From a bacterium (GTDB taxonomy: Bacteria > Acidobacteriota > Aminicenantia > Aminicenantales > Aminicenantaceae): a DNA stretch of 64,000 nt. The first letter of the stretch is position 1. The number at the start of each line of letters is the position of its first letter. A model generated the notes under the pieces. The model saw nothing but the letters and a program-made list of their open reading frames with translations. It did not search any database and had not been told where the DNA came from. Positions 25,161 through 33,325 of this stretch are shown in pieces. A program made the translations under genes and the position numbers. The DNA is taken from assembly GCA_018335295.1 (NCBI GenBank), contig JAGXKI010000009.1, positions 1-64,000 of the forward strand, written 5' to 3'.

Positions 25161-26123
25161 TCAGCTCCCTTTACCGGGAAAGGCTTTGAGGCAGGCCGCT
25201 AAAAGAGGAATCATAATTTCATGATGACCTATGAAATAAAAACCCTTCTGGTTTTCCCCTAGTGGTCTTCGGGTTACGTTCTGGAAAGGACGATAGTGAT
25301 GGATGAAATCAAAAACAGCCGTTGAGAATTTTTCCAGATGTTTTCCCTTATTCCGGACCAGAGTGACCGCCTTCAGGAAAACTTCAGGGAGAATGACCGC
25401 TGAACCCACATTGATATAAATCCCTCCTCCTTCCAGGTCTTGAACCAGAGAACACAACAGAAAAAAATCTTGTAAAGAGGTTTTTCCCAGCATTTCCCCG
25501 TTGACAGAAGGATGGTAATGAATGATATCGGTTCCTACAGCCGTATGAACGGTCACCGGTATGTTCCGGTTGTAAGCGGTAGAGAGAAGACTCATTCCTT
25601 TGAAAGGAAAACGGGAATAGGCGATCATTCGTCCTACTGCTTCTCCTAGCCCAATCCCCTCCTCTCCTCCATTTTTAATGGCCTTGTTTAACATTTCTCC
25701 GGTCTCTCGAGCCATACCAAAACGGCCCCCTTCAATCTGGGAGGAAACATCTTCAGAGGTTTTTCCGGCGAATGCAACTTCAAAATCATGAATGATTCCG
25801 GCTCCGTTGAGCGAAATAGAGGTGACCCAATTCCGTTCCATAAGGTCTATAATAACCGGATTCAATCCCACCTTGATGACATGAGCTCCCAACCCCATCA
25901 TGATAGCTTTTTCTTTTTTCTTGGCCTCTTTCATCAAAGAAAGGAAATCTTTCCAATCCTTGCCTGCCAAGATATCGGGAAAGCTATCAATAAAATCCTC
26001 AAATTTTTTATCCGGAGCCGCTATTTTTGAAAAATTTTGGACATTCACCTTACTATCTCTTTCTTTTAACGGATAGGTCTTTAAATCATTATAAGAAAAA
26101 GGCTTGTATTTGTATTGGCTCAT
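25161..26123 (-). CDS. Deoxyhypusine synthase-like family protein
   Basis: The 320-residue product reads like a member of the DS family (deoxyhypusine/homospermidine synthase fold). It contains GLGAHVIKVGLNPVIIDLME, SISLNGAGIIHDFEVAFAG and VTVHTAVGTDIIHYHPSVNGE, then GGGIYINVGSAVILPEVFLKAV and FDFIHHYRPFQNVTRRP. Deoxyhypusine synthase is archaeal/eukaryotic and modifies aIF5A/eIF5A. Bacteria have no IF5A, so bacterial family members probably act on polyamines or an unknown substrate. The ATG at 26123 lacks a clear ribosome site; a TTG at 26132 is possible. The conserved lysine nucleophile was not identified with certainty. Confidence 0.62.
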   Translation of the reverse strand: MSQYKYKPFSYNDLKTYPLKERDSKVNVQNFSKIAAPDKKFEDFIDSFPDILAGKDWKDFLSLMKEAKKKEKAIMMGLGAHVIKVGLNPVIIDLMERNWVTSISLNGAGIIHDFEVAFAGKTSEDVSSQIEGGRFGMARETGEMLNKAIKNGGEEGIGLGEAVGRMIAYSRFPFKGMSLLSTAYNRNIPVTVHTAVGTDIIHYHPSVNGEMLGKTSLQDFFLLCSLVQDLEGGGIYINVGSAVILPEVFLKAVTLVRNKGKHLEKFSTAVFDFIHHYRPFQNVTRRPLGENQKGFYFIGHHEIMIPLLAACLKAFPGKGS

Positions 26124-26149
26124 GATTTTCAATGAGAAAAAGGAAAAAA

Positions 26150-26419
26150 TTACTTCAAGTTTTTAAGATCCTGTCCTGGACGGAATTTTATCCGTTTCCC
26201 CTTTTTGATTTTGATTTGCTTATTTTTCCGAATATCTCTTCCGTATCCTGTTTTTTTCGGAACGATTTTGAAAGTAGCGAACCCTCTGATCTCGACTTTT
26301 TCGTCATTTGCTAACGCTGTGTTTAATTCTTCCAATATTTTTTCTATGATCATTAAAGATTTAGCCTTATTGAATCCTGATTTTTCCTCCATGGTGAGGG
26401 CGATGTCGTTCTTTATCAT
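26150..26419 (-). CDS. HU/IHF family DNA-binding protein
   Basis: The 89-residue product has the two-helix start and beta-arm of bacterial histone-like proteins: LMIIEKILEELNTALANDEKVEIRGFATFKIV, then KKTGYGRDIRKNKQIKI and KRIKFRPGQDLK. The usual arm tip G-R-N-P-x-T-G, where Pro intercalates into DNA, is GRDIRKN here, so the Pro is replaced by Ile. Such dimers bend DNA and organise the chromosome. AAGGAG precedes the ATG. The gene and nfeD are divergently transcribed from an AT-rich region. Confidence 0.9.
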   Translation of the reverse strand: MIKNDIALTMEEKSGFNKAKSLMIIEKILEELNTALANDEKVEIRGFATFKIVPKKTGYGRDIRKNKQIKIKKGKRIKFRPGQDLKNLK

Positions 26420-26455
26420 TCAAAACTCCTTTTGAACGGAAGATTTCTGCATTAA

Positions 26456-26488
26456 ATTATAATTAATTTATTGAAAATAAAATGTCAA
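26456..26488 (-). promoter_or_regulatory. Putative promoter of the HU/IHF gene
   Basis: On the minus strand TTGACA (26488-26483) is followed by TAATTA after 17 bases and by TATAAT (26461-26456) after 21 bases. It is probably the promoter, though the -10 choice is uncertain. Confidence 0.5.
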
Positions 26489-26510
26489 GATAAATTCTAT
26501 TTTTAAATTA

Positions 26511-26539
26511 TTGACTTCCTTTAGGCTCCTCTCTATAAT
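26511..26539 (+). promoter_or_regulatory. Strong promoter of the nfeD operon
   Basis: TTGACT (26511-26516) and TATAAT (26534-26539) are separated by exactly 17 bases. The GTG start of nfeD at 26549 is only 9 bases beyond the -10 box, so the transcript probably begins at or just before the start codon. Confidence 0.75.
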
Positions 26540-26548
26540 TATCTCAAA

Positions 26549-27826
26549 GTGAAAAAGAGGTTCTGGATTTTCCTTATTTTGTTTTTATTCCCCCTCTCTC
26601 TCTATTCTTCTATCCTTCAAATCACGGTCCATGCCCCCATTCATCCAGTCACCTCTGAATACATCCGCGACGCCATCCAAAAAGCTGAACAGCAAAACGC
26701 CTCTCTTCTCATCCTGAAGATCAACACCCCGGGAGGATTGGACACATCTATGAGAGCGGTGATTGAACAGATCCTTGACTCTCAAACCCCGGTAGCCGCC
26801 TATGTAAGTCCCAGCGGATCCCGGTGTGCCTCGGCTGGCTTTTTCATTGCCATGGCCTGCGATATATTTGTCATGGCTCCCGGGACCAATACAGGAGCGG
26901 CTCATCCGGTGGGCGTCTCTTTAACTGGACAGTCCATGGATGAAACCATGGAAAAAAAGGTCACTCATGATGCCGCTTCCTACATCAAAACTCTGGCCCA
27001 AAAGAGAGAAAGAAATACCGAGCTCGCCGAAAAAGCAGTCCGGCAAAGTCTTTCCTACACCGAAGAGGAAGCTTTAGAAGGCAACCTAATCAACCTGGTC
27101 GCTTCCGACGTGCAGGAAATCATTGATCATTTTGACGGTCAAGAGATCCAACGGTTTGGTGGAGAAAAACAATTATTGAAATTAAAGGGGGAAACCATCA
27201 CCTCTTACCCCATGTCCTTCCGACAAAAATTTCTTCTGACGATCTCCAACCCCAACTTAGCTTATATCCTCTTCATGCTGGGATTATTAGGATTGTACTT
27301 TGAGTTTGCCAACCCAGGAGCTATTTTCCCAGGAGTGATCGGAGGCATTTCTCTTCTTCTGGCCATATTTTCTTTCCAGATCCTGCCTATCAATTATGTG
27401 GGTCTTCTCCTCATCCTCCTCTCGGTAGGTTTGTTTGTCCTGGAGATAAAAATACAGAGCTACGGGATTTTATCGATTGGAGGAATCATAGCTCTGGTGT
27501 TAGGTTCCATCATGCTTATAGATGCTCCCATTCCTCAACTGGAGCCAAGCCTTAAATTCATCATCCCCATTGCTTTAGGGCTTTCTCTTATCTTTATCTT
27601 TCTCATCGTCCTGGCTATCCGTTCTCAAACCAGGAAAATTTCCACTGGAAAAGAAGGGCTGGTGGGAAAGATTGGCACGGCCCAAACAGACCTCAACCCT
27701 GAAGGAAAGGTGTTTGTCCATGGAGAAATATGGAAGGCCCAAGCTTCAGAACCCATTCCCAAGGGAAATAAAGTCAAAGTCCTTGAAGTTATGGAGGGTT
27801 TAAAGATCAAAGTGACCAAACCTTGA
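26549..27826 (+). CDS. NfeD-family membrane-bound serine protease (ClpP-like)
   Basis: The 425-residue product has a signal peptide, a ClpP-class protease domain (about residues 22-225), five or so membrane helices (about 228-355), and a C-terminal OB-like NfeD domain (GLVGKIGTAQTDLNPEGKVFVHG). The serine nucleophile is in SPSGSRCASAGFFIAMACDIF and a Lys of the Ser-Lys dyad probably lies in MEKKVTHDAASYIKT. The downstream slipin gene is the standard partner; in archaea NfeD cleaves the C-terminus of stomatin. The start is GTG, without a ribosome site and close to a strong promoter. Confidence 0.9.
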   Translation: MKKRFWIFLILFLFPLSLYSSILQITVHAPIHPVTSEYIRDAIQKAEQQNASLLILKINTPGGLDTSMRAVIEQILDSQTPVAAYVSPSGSRCASAGFFIAMACDIFVMAPGTNTGAAHPVGVSLTGQSMDETMEKKVTHDAASYIKTLAQKRERNTELAEKAVRQSLSYTEEEALEGNLINLVASDVQEIIDHFDGQEIQRFGGEKQLLKLKGETITSYPMSFRQKFLLTISNPNLAYILFMLGLLGLYFEFANPGAIFPGVIGGISLLLAIFSFQILPINYVGLLLILLSVGLFVLEIKIQSYGILSIGGIIALVLGSIMLIDAPIPQLEPSLKFIIPIALGLSLIFIFLIVLAIRSQTRKISTGKEGLVGKIGTAQTDLNPEGKVFVHGEIWKAQASEPIPKGNKVKVLEVMEGLKIKVTKP

Positions 27827-27891
27827 GTCCATTGATTTACCAAAAGGATTCTTTTGATTAAAATGGAAAACAAGAATTAAGGAGGCAAACA

Positions 27892-28671
27892 ATGTTAACC
27901 TTACCTGTAATTATCATAGGTTTGGTGGTTTTTTACTTACTGACCGCGATCAAAATTCTCAAAGAATACGAAAGAGGAGTGATTTTCCGGTTGGGCCGGG
28001 TTCTGGCTAAGCCCAAAGGACCCGGACTCATTTTGGTGTTTTATCCGATTGACCGAATGGTTCGGGTGAGCCTGCGTATCGTGACCATGGACATTCCCGG
28101 TCAAGATATTGTGACCCAAGACAATGTCTCTGTGAAGGTCAACGCTGTGGTTTATTTTCGGGTAATGGACCCTCATAAAGCGGTCCTGGCTGTCCAGGAT
28201 TATATCTATGCCACCTCTCAACTCGCTCAAACCACTCTTCGGAGCGTATTGGGAGCCAGTGACCTGGATGAACTCTTGTCCAAAAGGGATAAAATCAATG
28301 CGCAACTTCAAGAAATCATAGACAAGCACACAGACCCCTGGGGCATCAAGGTGCAGCTGGTGGAAGTCAAACACGTGGATCTTCCCGACAACATGATCCG
28401 AGCCATCGCCAGACAAGCCGAAGCCGAACGAGAAAAAAGAGCGAAAATCATCCATGCGGAAGGAGAATACAAAGCCGCGGACCAACTCACCAACGCAGCC
28501 GAGAGACTTTCTCAAAACGTTCAGGCCTTACAGCTGCGGTTTTTAGGAACTCTCACGGAGATTGCCGCTGAAAAAAATTCCACGATTCTCTTTCCCCTTC
28601 CCCTTGAATTGACCCGGGCCTTCATGCAAAAGGAATTCTCCTCTGACAAAAAGGATGAAAATGAGAAATAA
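27892..28671 (+). CDS. Slipin/stomatin-like SPFH-domain membrane protein
   Basis: The 259-residue product has an N-terminal membrane hairpin ([18 protein letters not shown]), an SPFH domain ([21 protein letters not shown], then [20 protein letters not shown]) and a C-terminal helix rich in Ala/Glu ([22 protein letters not shown]). Slipins form ring-like scaffolds in the membrane. It forms the typical pair with the NfeD protease at 26549, and GGAGG precedes the ATG. The role is probably membrane quality control. It overlaps the start of the SPOR gene by about 11 bases. Confidence 0.92.
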   Translation: MLTLPVIIIGLVVFYLLTAIKILKEYERGVIFRLGRVLAKPKGPGLILVFYPIDRMVRVSLRIVTMDIPGQDIVTQDNVSVKVNAVVYFRVMDPHKAVLAVQDYIYATSQLAQTTLRSVLGASDLDELLSKRDKINAQLQEIIDKHTDPWGIKVQLVEVKHVDLPDNMIRAIARQAEAEREKRAKIIHAEGEYKAADQLTNAAERLSQNVQALQLRFLGTLTEIAAEKNSTILFPLPLELTRAFMQKEFSSDKKDENEK

Positions 28672-29212
28672 AGATTACAGAGAACTGCAGCTTTCCAGTC
28701 CTCAAGTAGTCCTGATTTTCATAGGGATATTGATCCTGGGAGTGGTGGTTTTTCTTTTTGGGGTTTCGGTAGGGAAAAAACAAGCCAAAATGGCCCTTAA
28801 ATCCCAATTGTCAGAAAAGGATTCGGTGGAACAGGTGAAACAACAGAAACCTCAACCTGTCCAAACAACCAAAAAAGCCCAGCCCGAAGAAACTATAAGT
28901 AAAGAATTGGCTTCCCATCAAAAAATCAAGGAGGAAACTCAGAAAAAAGGGGAAAATGAAAAACCATCTTCCCTTTATTATATCCAAGTGGGCGCTTTCA
29001 ACCAAAAACAGGGAGCCTATTCTTTCGCCGAAAAATTCAGAAAAATGGGTTATGAAACCCTTATGCTCAAACCTCTCCCTTCAGATAAAAAACCTGTTTA
29101 TCGGGTTAGACTAGGAGGCTACACCACTAAAAAGGAAGCTCAGGAGATCAAGGCTGAACTCATAGAATCTCAAGGCAAAAAAAAGAGCGATTACTTTATT
29201 ATCAGAGACTGA
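28661..29212 (+). CDS. SPOR-domain membrane protein
   Basis: The product (183 residues from the ATG at 28661; an ATG at 28655 is possible) has one membrane helix at about residues 13-36 and a disordered Lys/Gln-rich linker. A C-terminal SPOR domain begins [21 protein letters not shown] and continues [21 protein letters not shown] domains bind denuded peptidoglycan strands and often recruit proteins to septal sites. AAAAGG 6 bases before 28661 supports that start. It overlaps the slipin gene end. Confidence 0.85.
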   Translation: MRNKDYRELQLSSPQVVLIFIGILILGVVVFLFGVSVGKKQAKMALKSQLSEKDSVEQVKQQKPQPVQTTKKAQPEETISKELASHQKIKEETQKKGENEKPSSLYYIQVGAFNQKQGAYSFAEKFRKMGYETLMLKPLPSDKKPVYRVRLGGYTTKKEAQEIKAELIESQGKKKSDYFIIRD

Positions 29213-29228
29213 CTCTTCCTAGATTATC

Positions 29229-29243
29229 CATAAAAAAGGCCGA
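29229..29243 (+). repeat. Dispersed repeat CATAAAAAAGGCCGA, copy 1
   Basis: Exact 15-base copy; the other exact copies are 32803-32817 and 34417-34431. It lies between the SPOR gene and lnt and ends 2 bases before the lnt start codon. Confidence 0.75.
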
Positions 29244-29245
29244 GA

Positions 29246-30823
29246 TTGACGAATCCAATAAAAAACAGAAAAAGTCTTTTTTTAAAAAAAGAAAAAGTCC
29301 AATCCAAAATAAAGATCCCGGATATTTTTCTCGCTCTTCTATCAGGAGTTCTGACTGCTTTGGCATTTCCCAAATTTCAGTTTCCTTTCCTTGCCTGGAT
29401 TTCCCTTCTTCCTCTCTTGTTGGTGATTGTGAATAAAAATGCGAAACATTCTTTTCTTTTGGGTCTTTTGGCCGGGATCTCTTTTTATCTTATTCTTATA
29501 TACTGGATTCCTTCCGTCCCTTCCCACTACGGAAACCTTTCTTGGGGATTGAGCCTTCTTATCTACCTTCTTTTTGTTCTGTATTTAGCTCTTTTTTGGG
29601 CTTTTTTCTCTCTGGTCACTGCACTCATAAATCAAAGATTTCCCAAAATTGTCTTTGCCGTTATTCCTTTTTTATGGGTCAGTTTTGAATACCTCTTGGC
29701 TCACCTCCTCACAGGTTTCCCCTGGGGTTTGTTGGGAAACACCCAGTTCAAAAACATCTATTTCATTCAACTTGCCTCTCTAGTGGGTGTGTATGGACTC
29801 TCCTTTGTCATGGTCTTTTTCCAAAGTATGTTCGTTTACTCTTTCAAACAGAAAAAGGTGCTTCCCTTTTTAACCACACTTCTCATAGTGGGGCTCATCC
29901 ATGGAGGAGGAAACCTTTGGCTGAAAAAATCCTCTCCTTCCTCTGAAAGTTTTACGGCTTCAGTGATTCAAGGGAATGTTTCTTCCGATATTTACTGGCA
30001 TAAGATACCGGAAACAAAGAAAAAAAAATTATTCTCCCGTCACCTCATCCTTAATCATAAAGCTCAACAAAATGGAGCCCAACTCATCATCTGGCCTGAA
30101 TTCTCGGTCCCCCTTTGCTTCAGCTGCTCCTATGGGTTGTACCTTGAGTTTAAAGAAAAGCTTTTTCAATTTGTGGAGAAAACCGGATGCACTCTCCTTC
30201 TGGGAACCAACGAAATCAATTCCACATCCGGGGAACCGCGCTACTTCAACACAGCGTTATGTCTTCATCCTGATCTAACTATGAGTCAATACCACAAGAT
30301 GCATCTGGTTCCTTTTGGAGAATATACCCCTTTAAAAAAAATATTTTCTTTCATCCAAGAATTCACCCATGCCATAGGAGAAATCACCCCGGGGAAAAAA
30401 CACATTCTCCATCAATTTCAAGAGTTCAAGTTTGGTTCTCCCATTTGCTATGAAATCATTTTCCCTGATCTAGTCCGGAAATTTGCTCAGAAAGGAGCCC
30501 AATTTCTGGTGACCATCACCAACGATGGATGGTATGGAAAATCCTCTGCGCCCTACCAACATTTCTCTATTGCTGTGTTACGGGCTGTGGAAAACAGGAG
30601 ATATATTCTCAGAGCCGCCACCACCGGAATAAGCGGAATCATTGATCCCTATGGACGTATACTCACCCGATCCCATCTTTTGACCCCAGCCGTCCTCACT
30701 CATAAAATTACTCCTGTCGAGACCCAAACCTTTTACACCCGGCACGGGAACCTACTCCCCCTGGTCAGCTTGACTTTGGGTGGACTCTTTTTTATCCTGT
30801 CTATGGTAAGAAGAAAAAAATGA
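29246..30823 (+). CDS. lnt: Apolipoprotein N-acyltransferase
   Basis: The 525-residue product has about seven N-terminal membrane helices and a C-terminal carbon-nitrogen hydrolase domain. The catalytic triad is visible: Glu in LIIWPEFSVP, Lys in YHKMHLVPFGEYTPLK, and Cys in GSPICYEIIFPDLVR. It adds the third acyl chain to lipoproteins at the inner membrane, the last maturation step in Gram-negative bacteria. The start is TTG just after the dispersed repeat (29229-29243). The stop overlaps the prfB ATG. Confidence 0.93.
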   Translation: MTNPIKNRKSLFLKKEKVQSKIKIPDIFLALLSGVLTALAFPKFQFPFLAWISLLPLLLVIVNKNAKHSFLLGLLAGISFYLILIYWIPSVPSHYGNLSWGLSLLIYLLFVLYLALFWAFFSLVTALINQRFPKIVFAVIPFLWVSFEYLLAHLLTGFPWGLLGNTQFKNIYFIQLASLVGVYGLSFVMVFFQSMFVYSFKQKKVLPFLTTLLIVGLIHGGGNLWLKKSSPSSESFTASVIQGNVSSDIYWHKIPETKKKKLFSRHLILNHKAQQNGAQLIIWPEFSVPLCFSCSYGLYLEFKEKLFQFVEKTGCTLLLGTNEINSTSGEPRYFNTALCLHPDLTMSQYHKMHLVPFGEYTPLKKIFSFIQEFTHAIGEITPGKKHILHQFQEFKFGSPICYEIIFPDLVRKFAQKGAQFLVTITNDGWYGKSSAPYQHFSIAVLRAVENRRYILRAATTGISGIIDPYGRILTRSHLLTPAVLTHKITPVETQTFYTRHGNLLPLVSLTLGGLFFILSMVRRKK

Positions 30824-31948
30824 AAAAAAAAGAGTCTCCATCCAAAGAAAGTTTTTCTGATCTCCTTTCCAAATGCAAGGATTGTCACCAGAAATTTGAT
30901 GAACTAAGAGGTTTTCTTTGACATCCCTCAGAAAAAATCTGAACTCAAAAAAATAGACCAGGAACTGACTTCCCCTGATATGTGGAAAGATCCGGATAAA
31001 TCCCGTCCATTCCTCCAAAAAAAGAAAAGACTTGAAGAACAAATCAACCTGTTTGAACGCCTCAATCAAAAGCTCGAAGAAACGGATGTTCTGATTGAAC
31101 TGGGAGAAGAAGGAGAAAACATTCACCAAGAATTGAAAAACCGGGTGGAAGAAGTGAAAAAGGATCTATCAGATATCGAGCTGCAAACCCTCTTTTTCGA
31201 AAAAGATGATCTCCGCAACGCTCTGCTGACCATCCATCCGGGTGCAGGAGGAACCGAATCTCAAGATTGGGCTGAAATGCTTCTCCGGATGTATCTCCGG
31301 TATGCAGAAAGAAAGGGTTTCCAGACTCGAATTCTTGATTATCAACCCGGAGATGAAGCAGGTGTAAAAAGTGTGACCGTAAGGGTGGTGGGTGATTATG
31401 CCTACGGCTGTCTGAGTCAGGAATCTGGTATCCATCGTCTGGTTCGGGTCTCTCCTTTTGATGCCAATAAACGGCGGCACACCTCTTTTGCCGCCGTATT
31501 TGTTTACCCGGAAATTGAAGAAGATATCGAAGTCAATATCAATCCGGACGATTTGAAGATAGATACCTACAGGGCCTCCGGCCGCGGAGGGCAGCATGTG
31601 AATGTCACGGACTCAGCGGTGCGAATCACTCATCTCCCCACCGGGATCGTTGTGCAGTGTCAGAATGAAAGATCTCAGCACAAAAACAAAGCCACGGCCA
31701 TGAAAGTTCTCCAGTCTCGGCTTTACGAACTGGAGAAACAAAAGAAACAAGAAAAAAAGGAAAAACTGGAAGACACCAAATCAGAGATAGGCTGGGGGAA
31801 TCAAACTCGCTCCTATGTTCTTCATCCCTATCAGATGATCAAAGATGTTGAAACCAACATTGAAATCGGAAATGTAGAGAAGGTTCTGGACGGGGATATC
31901 GATGAATTCATCAAAACCCGGCTTCAACAGCGCAGGAAAAATCGCTAA
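30820..31948 (+). CDS. prfB: Peptide chain release factor 2 with programmed +1 frameshift
   Basis: Zero frame runs from ATG 30820 for 33 codons to an in-frame TGA (30919-30921), ending DELRGFL. The +1 frame continues at GAC (30920) as DIPQKKSELKKIDQELTSPDMWKDPD, exactly as in bacterial RF2; total about 375 residues. The GGQ motif is SGRGGQHVNVTDSAVRI and the stop-codon-reading SPF motif is in VRVSPFDANKRRH. RF2 reads UGA and UAA and its own level is set by frameshifting at the internal UGA. The codons CTT TGA C are the standard slip site. The start overlaps the lnt stop as ATGA. The stop overlaps mazG. Confidence 0.93.
30905..30922 (+). promoter_or_regulatory. Programmed +1 frameshift site in prfB
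   Basis: The sequence AAGAGGTTTTCTTTGAC contains a Shine-Dalgarno-like AGAGG followed by CTT TGA C. Slip occurs on CTT (30916-30918) at the UGA stop, as in other prfB genes. The Shine-Dalgarno element is weaker than the E. coli AGGGGG. Confidence 0.85.
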
Positions 31949-32727
31949 GAAATTTTGTTTTTCGATTCCTCCCAGATCCGGTCCATTTCTTCCAAATTGG
32001 ATTCCGCGAGACTTTTCCCTTTTTCCTTTAATTTCTTTTCTATGTATTGAAACCGCCGGATGAATTTCTGGTTGGTCTGCCTCAATGCCAGTTCTGGGTT
32101 TATATTCAGATGACGGGATAATTGAACTAAGGAAAACAACATATCCCCTATTTCCTGGGATATTTGTTCTCGATTTTGAGTGGGGATAGCCTTCTCCATT
32201 TCATCCATTTCTTCTTGGGCCTTATTCAACACTTCCGAAACCTGTTTCCAATCAAATCCATACGAAGATACAAGAGCCCCCATCTTAAAAGCAGTGAAGA
32301 GGGCGGGAGAGCTTTTGGAAATTCCTTCCAAAAGCGATCCTCTCTCCTTCTCCTCTCTTTTTTGTTTTTCCCATTCACTGCTCACTTCTCCGGCATCTTT
32401 AACTTGCTTGGAGCCAAACACATGGGGATGACGCCGGACCATCTTCTGGTTGATTCCTTCTAAAACCTCTCCAATATTGAATTCACCCTTTTCCTCGAAA
32501 ATTCGGGCTAAAAATACGATTTCCATCAGAACATCCCCCAACTCTTCAGCTACCGAGGAGACCTCCTCCTTCTCCAGAGCCTCCACAGCTTCATACACTT
32601 CTTCTAAAAAATAGTTGGTTATAGACTTTTCATCCTGGGCTTTATCCCATGGACATCCCTCATCACTCCGCAAAATATCCATAATTTCAACCAATCGCTT
32701 AAATTTTTCGCCCTTTTTCATTCTCAT
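31945..32727 (-). CDS. mazG: Nucleoside triphosphate pyrophosphohydrolase MazG
   Basis: The 260-residue product has two MazG domains. The N-terminal motif EEVYEAVEALEKEEVSSVAEELGDVLME is the ExxE-x-ExxD metal site; a second copy is QISQEIGDMLFSLVQLSRHLN. MazG hydrolyses NTPs to NMPs and pyrophosphate, including ppGpp-related and damaged nucleotides. The order is convergent with prfB and the stop codons overlap (CTAA, 31945-31948). The start may be the ATG at 32721, which lies 9 bases after AAGGA. Confidence 0.92.
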   Translation of the reverse strand: MRMKKGEKFKRLVEIMDILRSDEGCPWDKAQDEKSITNYFLEEVYEAVEALEKEEVSSVAEELGDVLMEIVFLARIFEEKGEFNIGEVLEGINQKMVRRHPHVFGSKQVKDAGEVSSEWEKQKREEKERGSLLEGISKSSPALFTAFKMGALVSSYGFDWKQVSEVLNKAQEEMDEMEKAIPTQNREQISQEIGDMLFSLVQLSRHLNINPELALRQTNQKFIRRFQYIEKKLKEKGKSLAESNLEEMDRIWEESKNKIS

Positions 32728-32799
32728 TTGTCCTTCTGTTTCCTTGAATTTTCTCCTAAAATGATGATATATTTTTCTGTAATTATCAAATCTTTAATG

Positions 32800-32826
32800 A
32801 TTCATAAAAAAGGCCGATAATTATAA
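32800..32826 (+). repeat. Dispersed repeat CATAAAAAAGGCCGA, copy 2 (extended)
   Basis: The exact 15-mer is 32803-32817. It shares 18 bases (ATTCATAAAAAAGGCCGA) with the third copy and, through TAATTATAA, matches the degenerate copy at 10957-10974. It lies upstream of the DUF1844 gene. Confidence 0.75.
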
Positions 32827-32934
32827 TAAATACAGACAGCATGAGTGAGTTAAAAGATTTTTTCAAGGCCTACATAAAGAAAAACCAGTAATAATCTCAA
32901 TCCCGTTTGTAATTCCCTCAATCAGAGGTGAAAA

Positions 32935-33321
32935 ATGACAGAAAAAGATAAACAAAAACAACAAGAAAAACAAAATCAACAAAAACAACAAGACAAACAA
33001 GAACAACGAGACAAACAAGGATCACGAAACCAACAAGACCAACAAAAACAGAAGAAAAAGGAAGAAGTCATCCCTCCACTTGATTTTTCGTCCTTACTTC
33101 TTCCTTTCTATACCCAAGCTCTGGTGAAACTGGACGAGATAAAAAACCCGGAGAAAGACAAACATACTCTCAATCTTGTCAAAAGGCTCATCGACCTTCT
33201 GGATCTTTTGAAACAGAGAACCCAGGGCAATTTAAAGCCTCAAGAAGAGGAAACACTGAACAACAGCATCCATCATCTGAAAATGGCTTACATGCAGAAA
33301 TCGAAAATAATCAAGAGTTGA
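32935..33321 (+). CDS. DUF1844 protein with Gln/Lys-rich N-terminus
   Basis: The 128-residue product has a disordered N-terminal 40 residues made mostly of Lys, Gln, Asp and Glu, then a DUF1844 domain: LDFSSLLLPFYTQALVKLDEI, NLVKRLIDLLDLLKQRTQGNL and EEETLNNSIHHLKMAYM. DUF1844 is a small helical domain of unknown role found in many anaerobes and Acidobacteriota. The domain match is strong in sequence pattern. It lies before ribF, separated by only 4 bases. Confidence 0.78.
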   Translation: MTEKDKQKQQEKQNQQKQQDKQEQRDKQGSRNQQDQQKQKKKEEVIPPLDFSSLLLPFYTQALVKLDEIKNPEKDKHTLNLVKRLIDLLDLLKQRTQGNLKPQEEETLNNSIHHLKMAYMQKSKIIKS

Positions 33322-33325
33322 GTTT

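Noticed and set aside
30980-31948. prfB as a short gene starting at 30980
   Set aside because: The N-terminal coding of RF2 continues upstream through the +1 frameshift site, so this start would remove a conserved N-terminus.
32841-32891. A 16-codon ORF after repeat copy 2 (MSELKDFFKAYIKKNQ)
   Set aside because: It is too short, has no ribosome site and no other support; it could be a decayed remnant.
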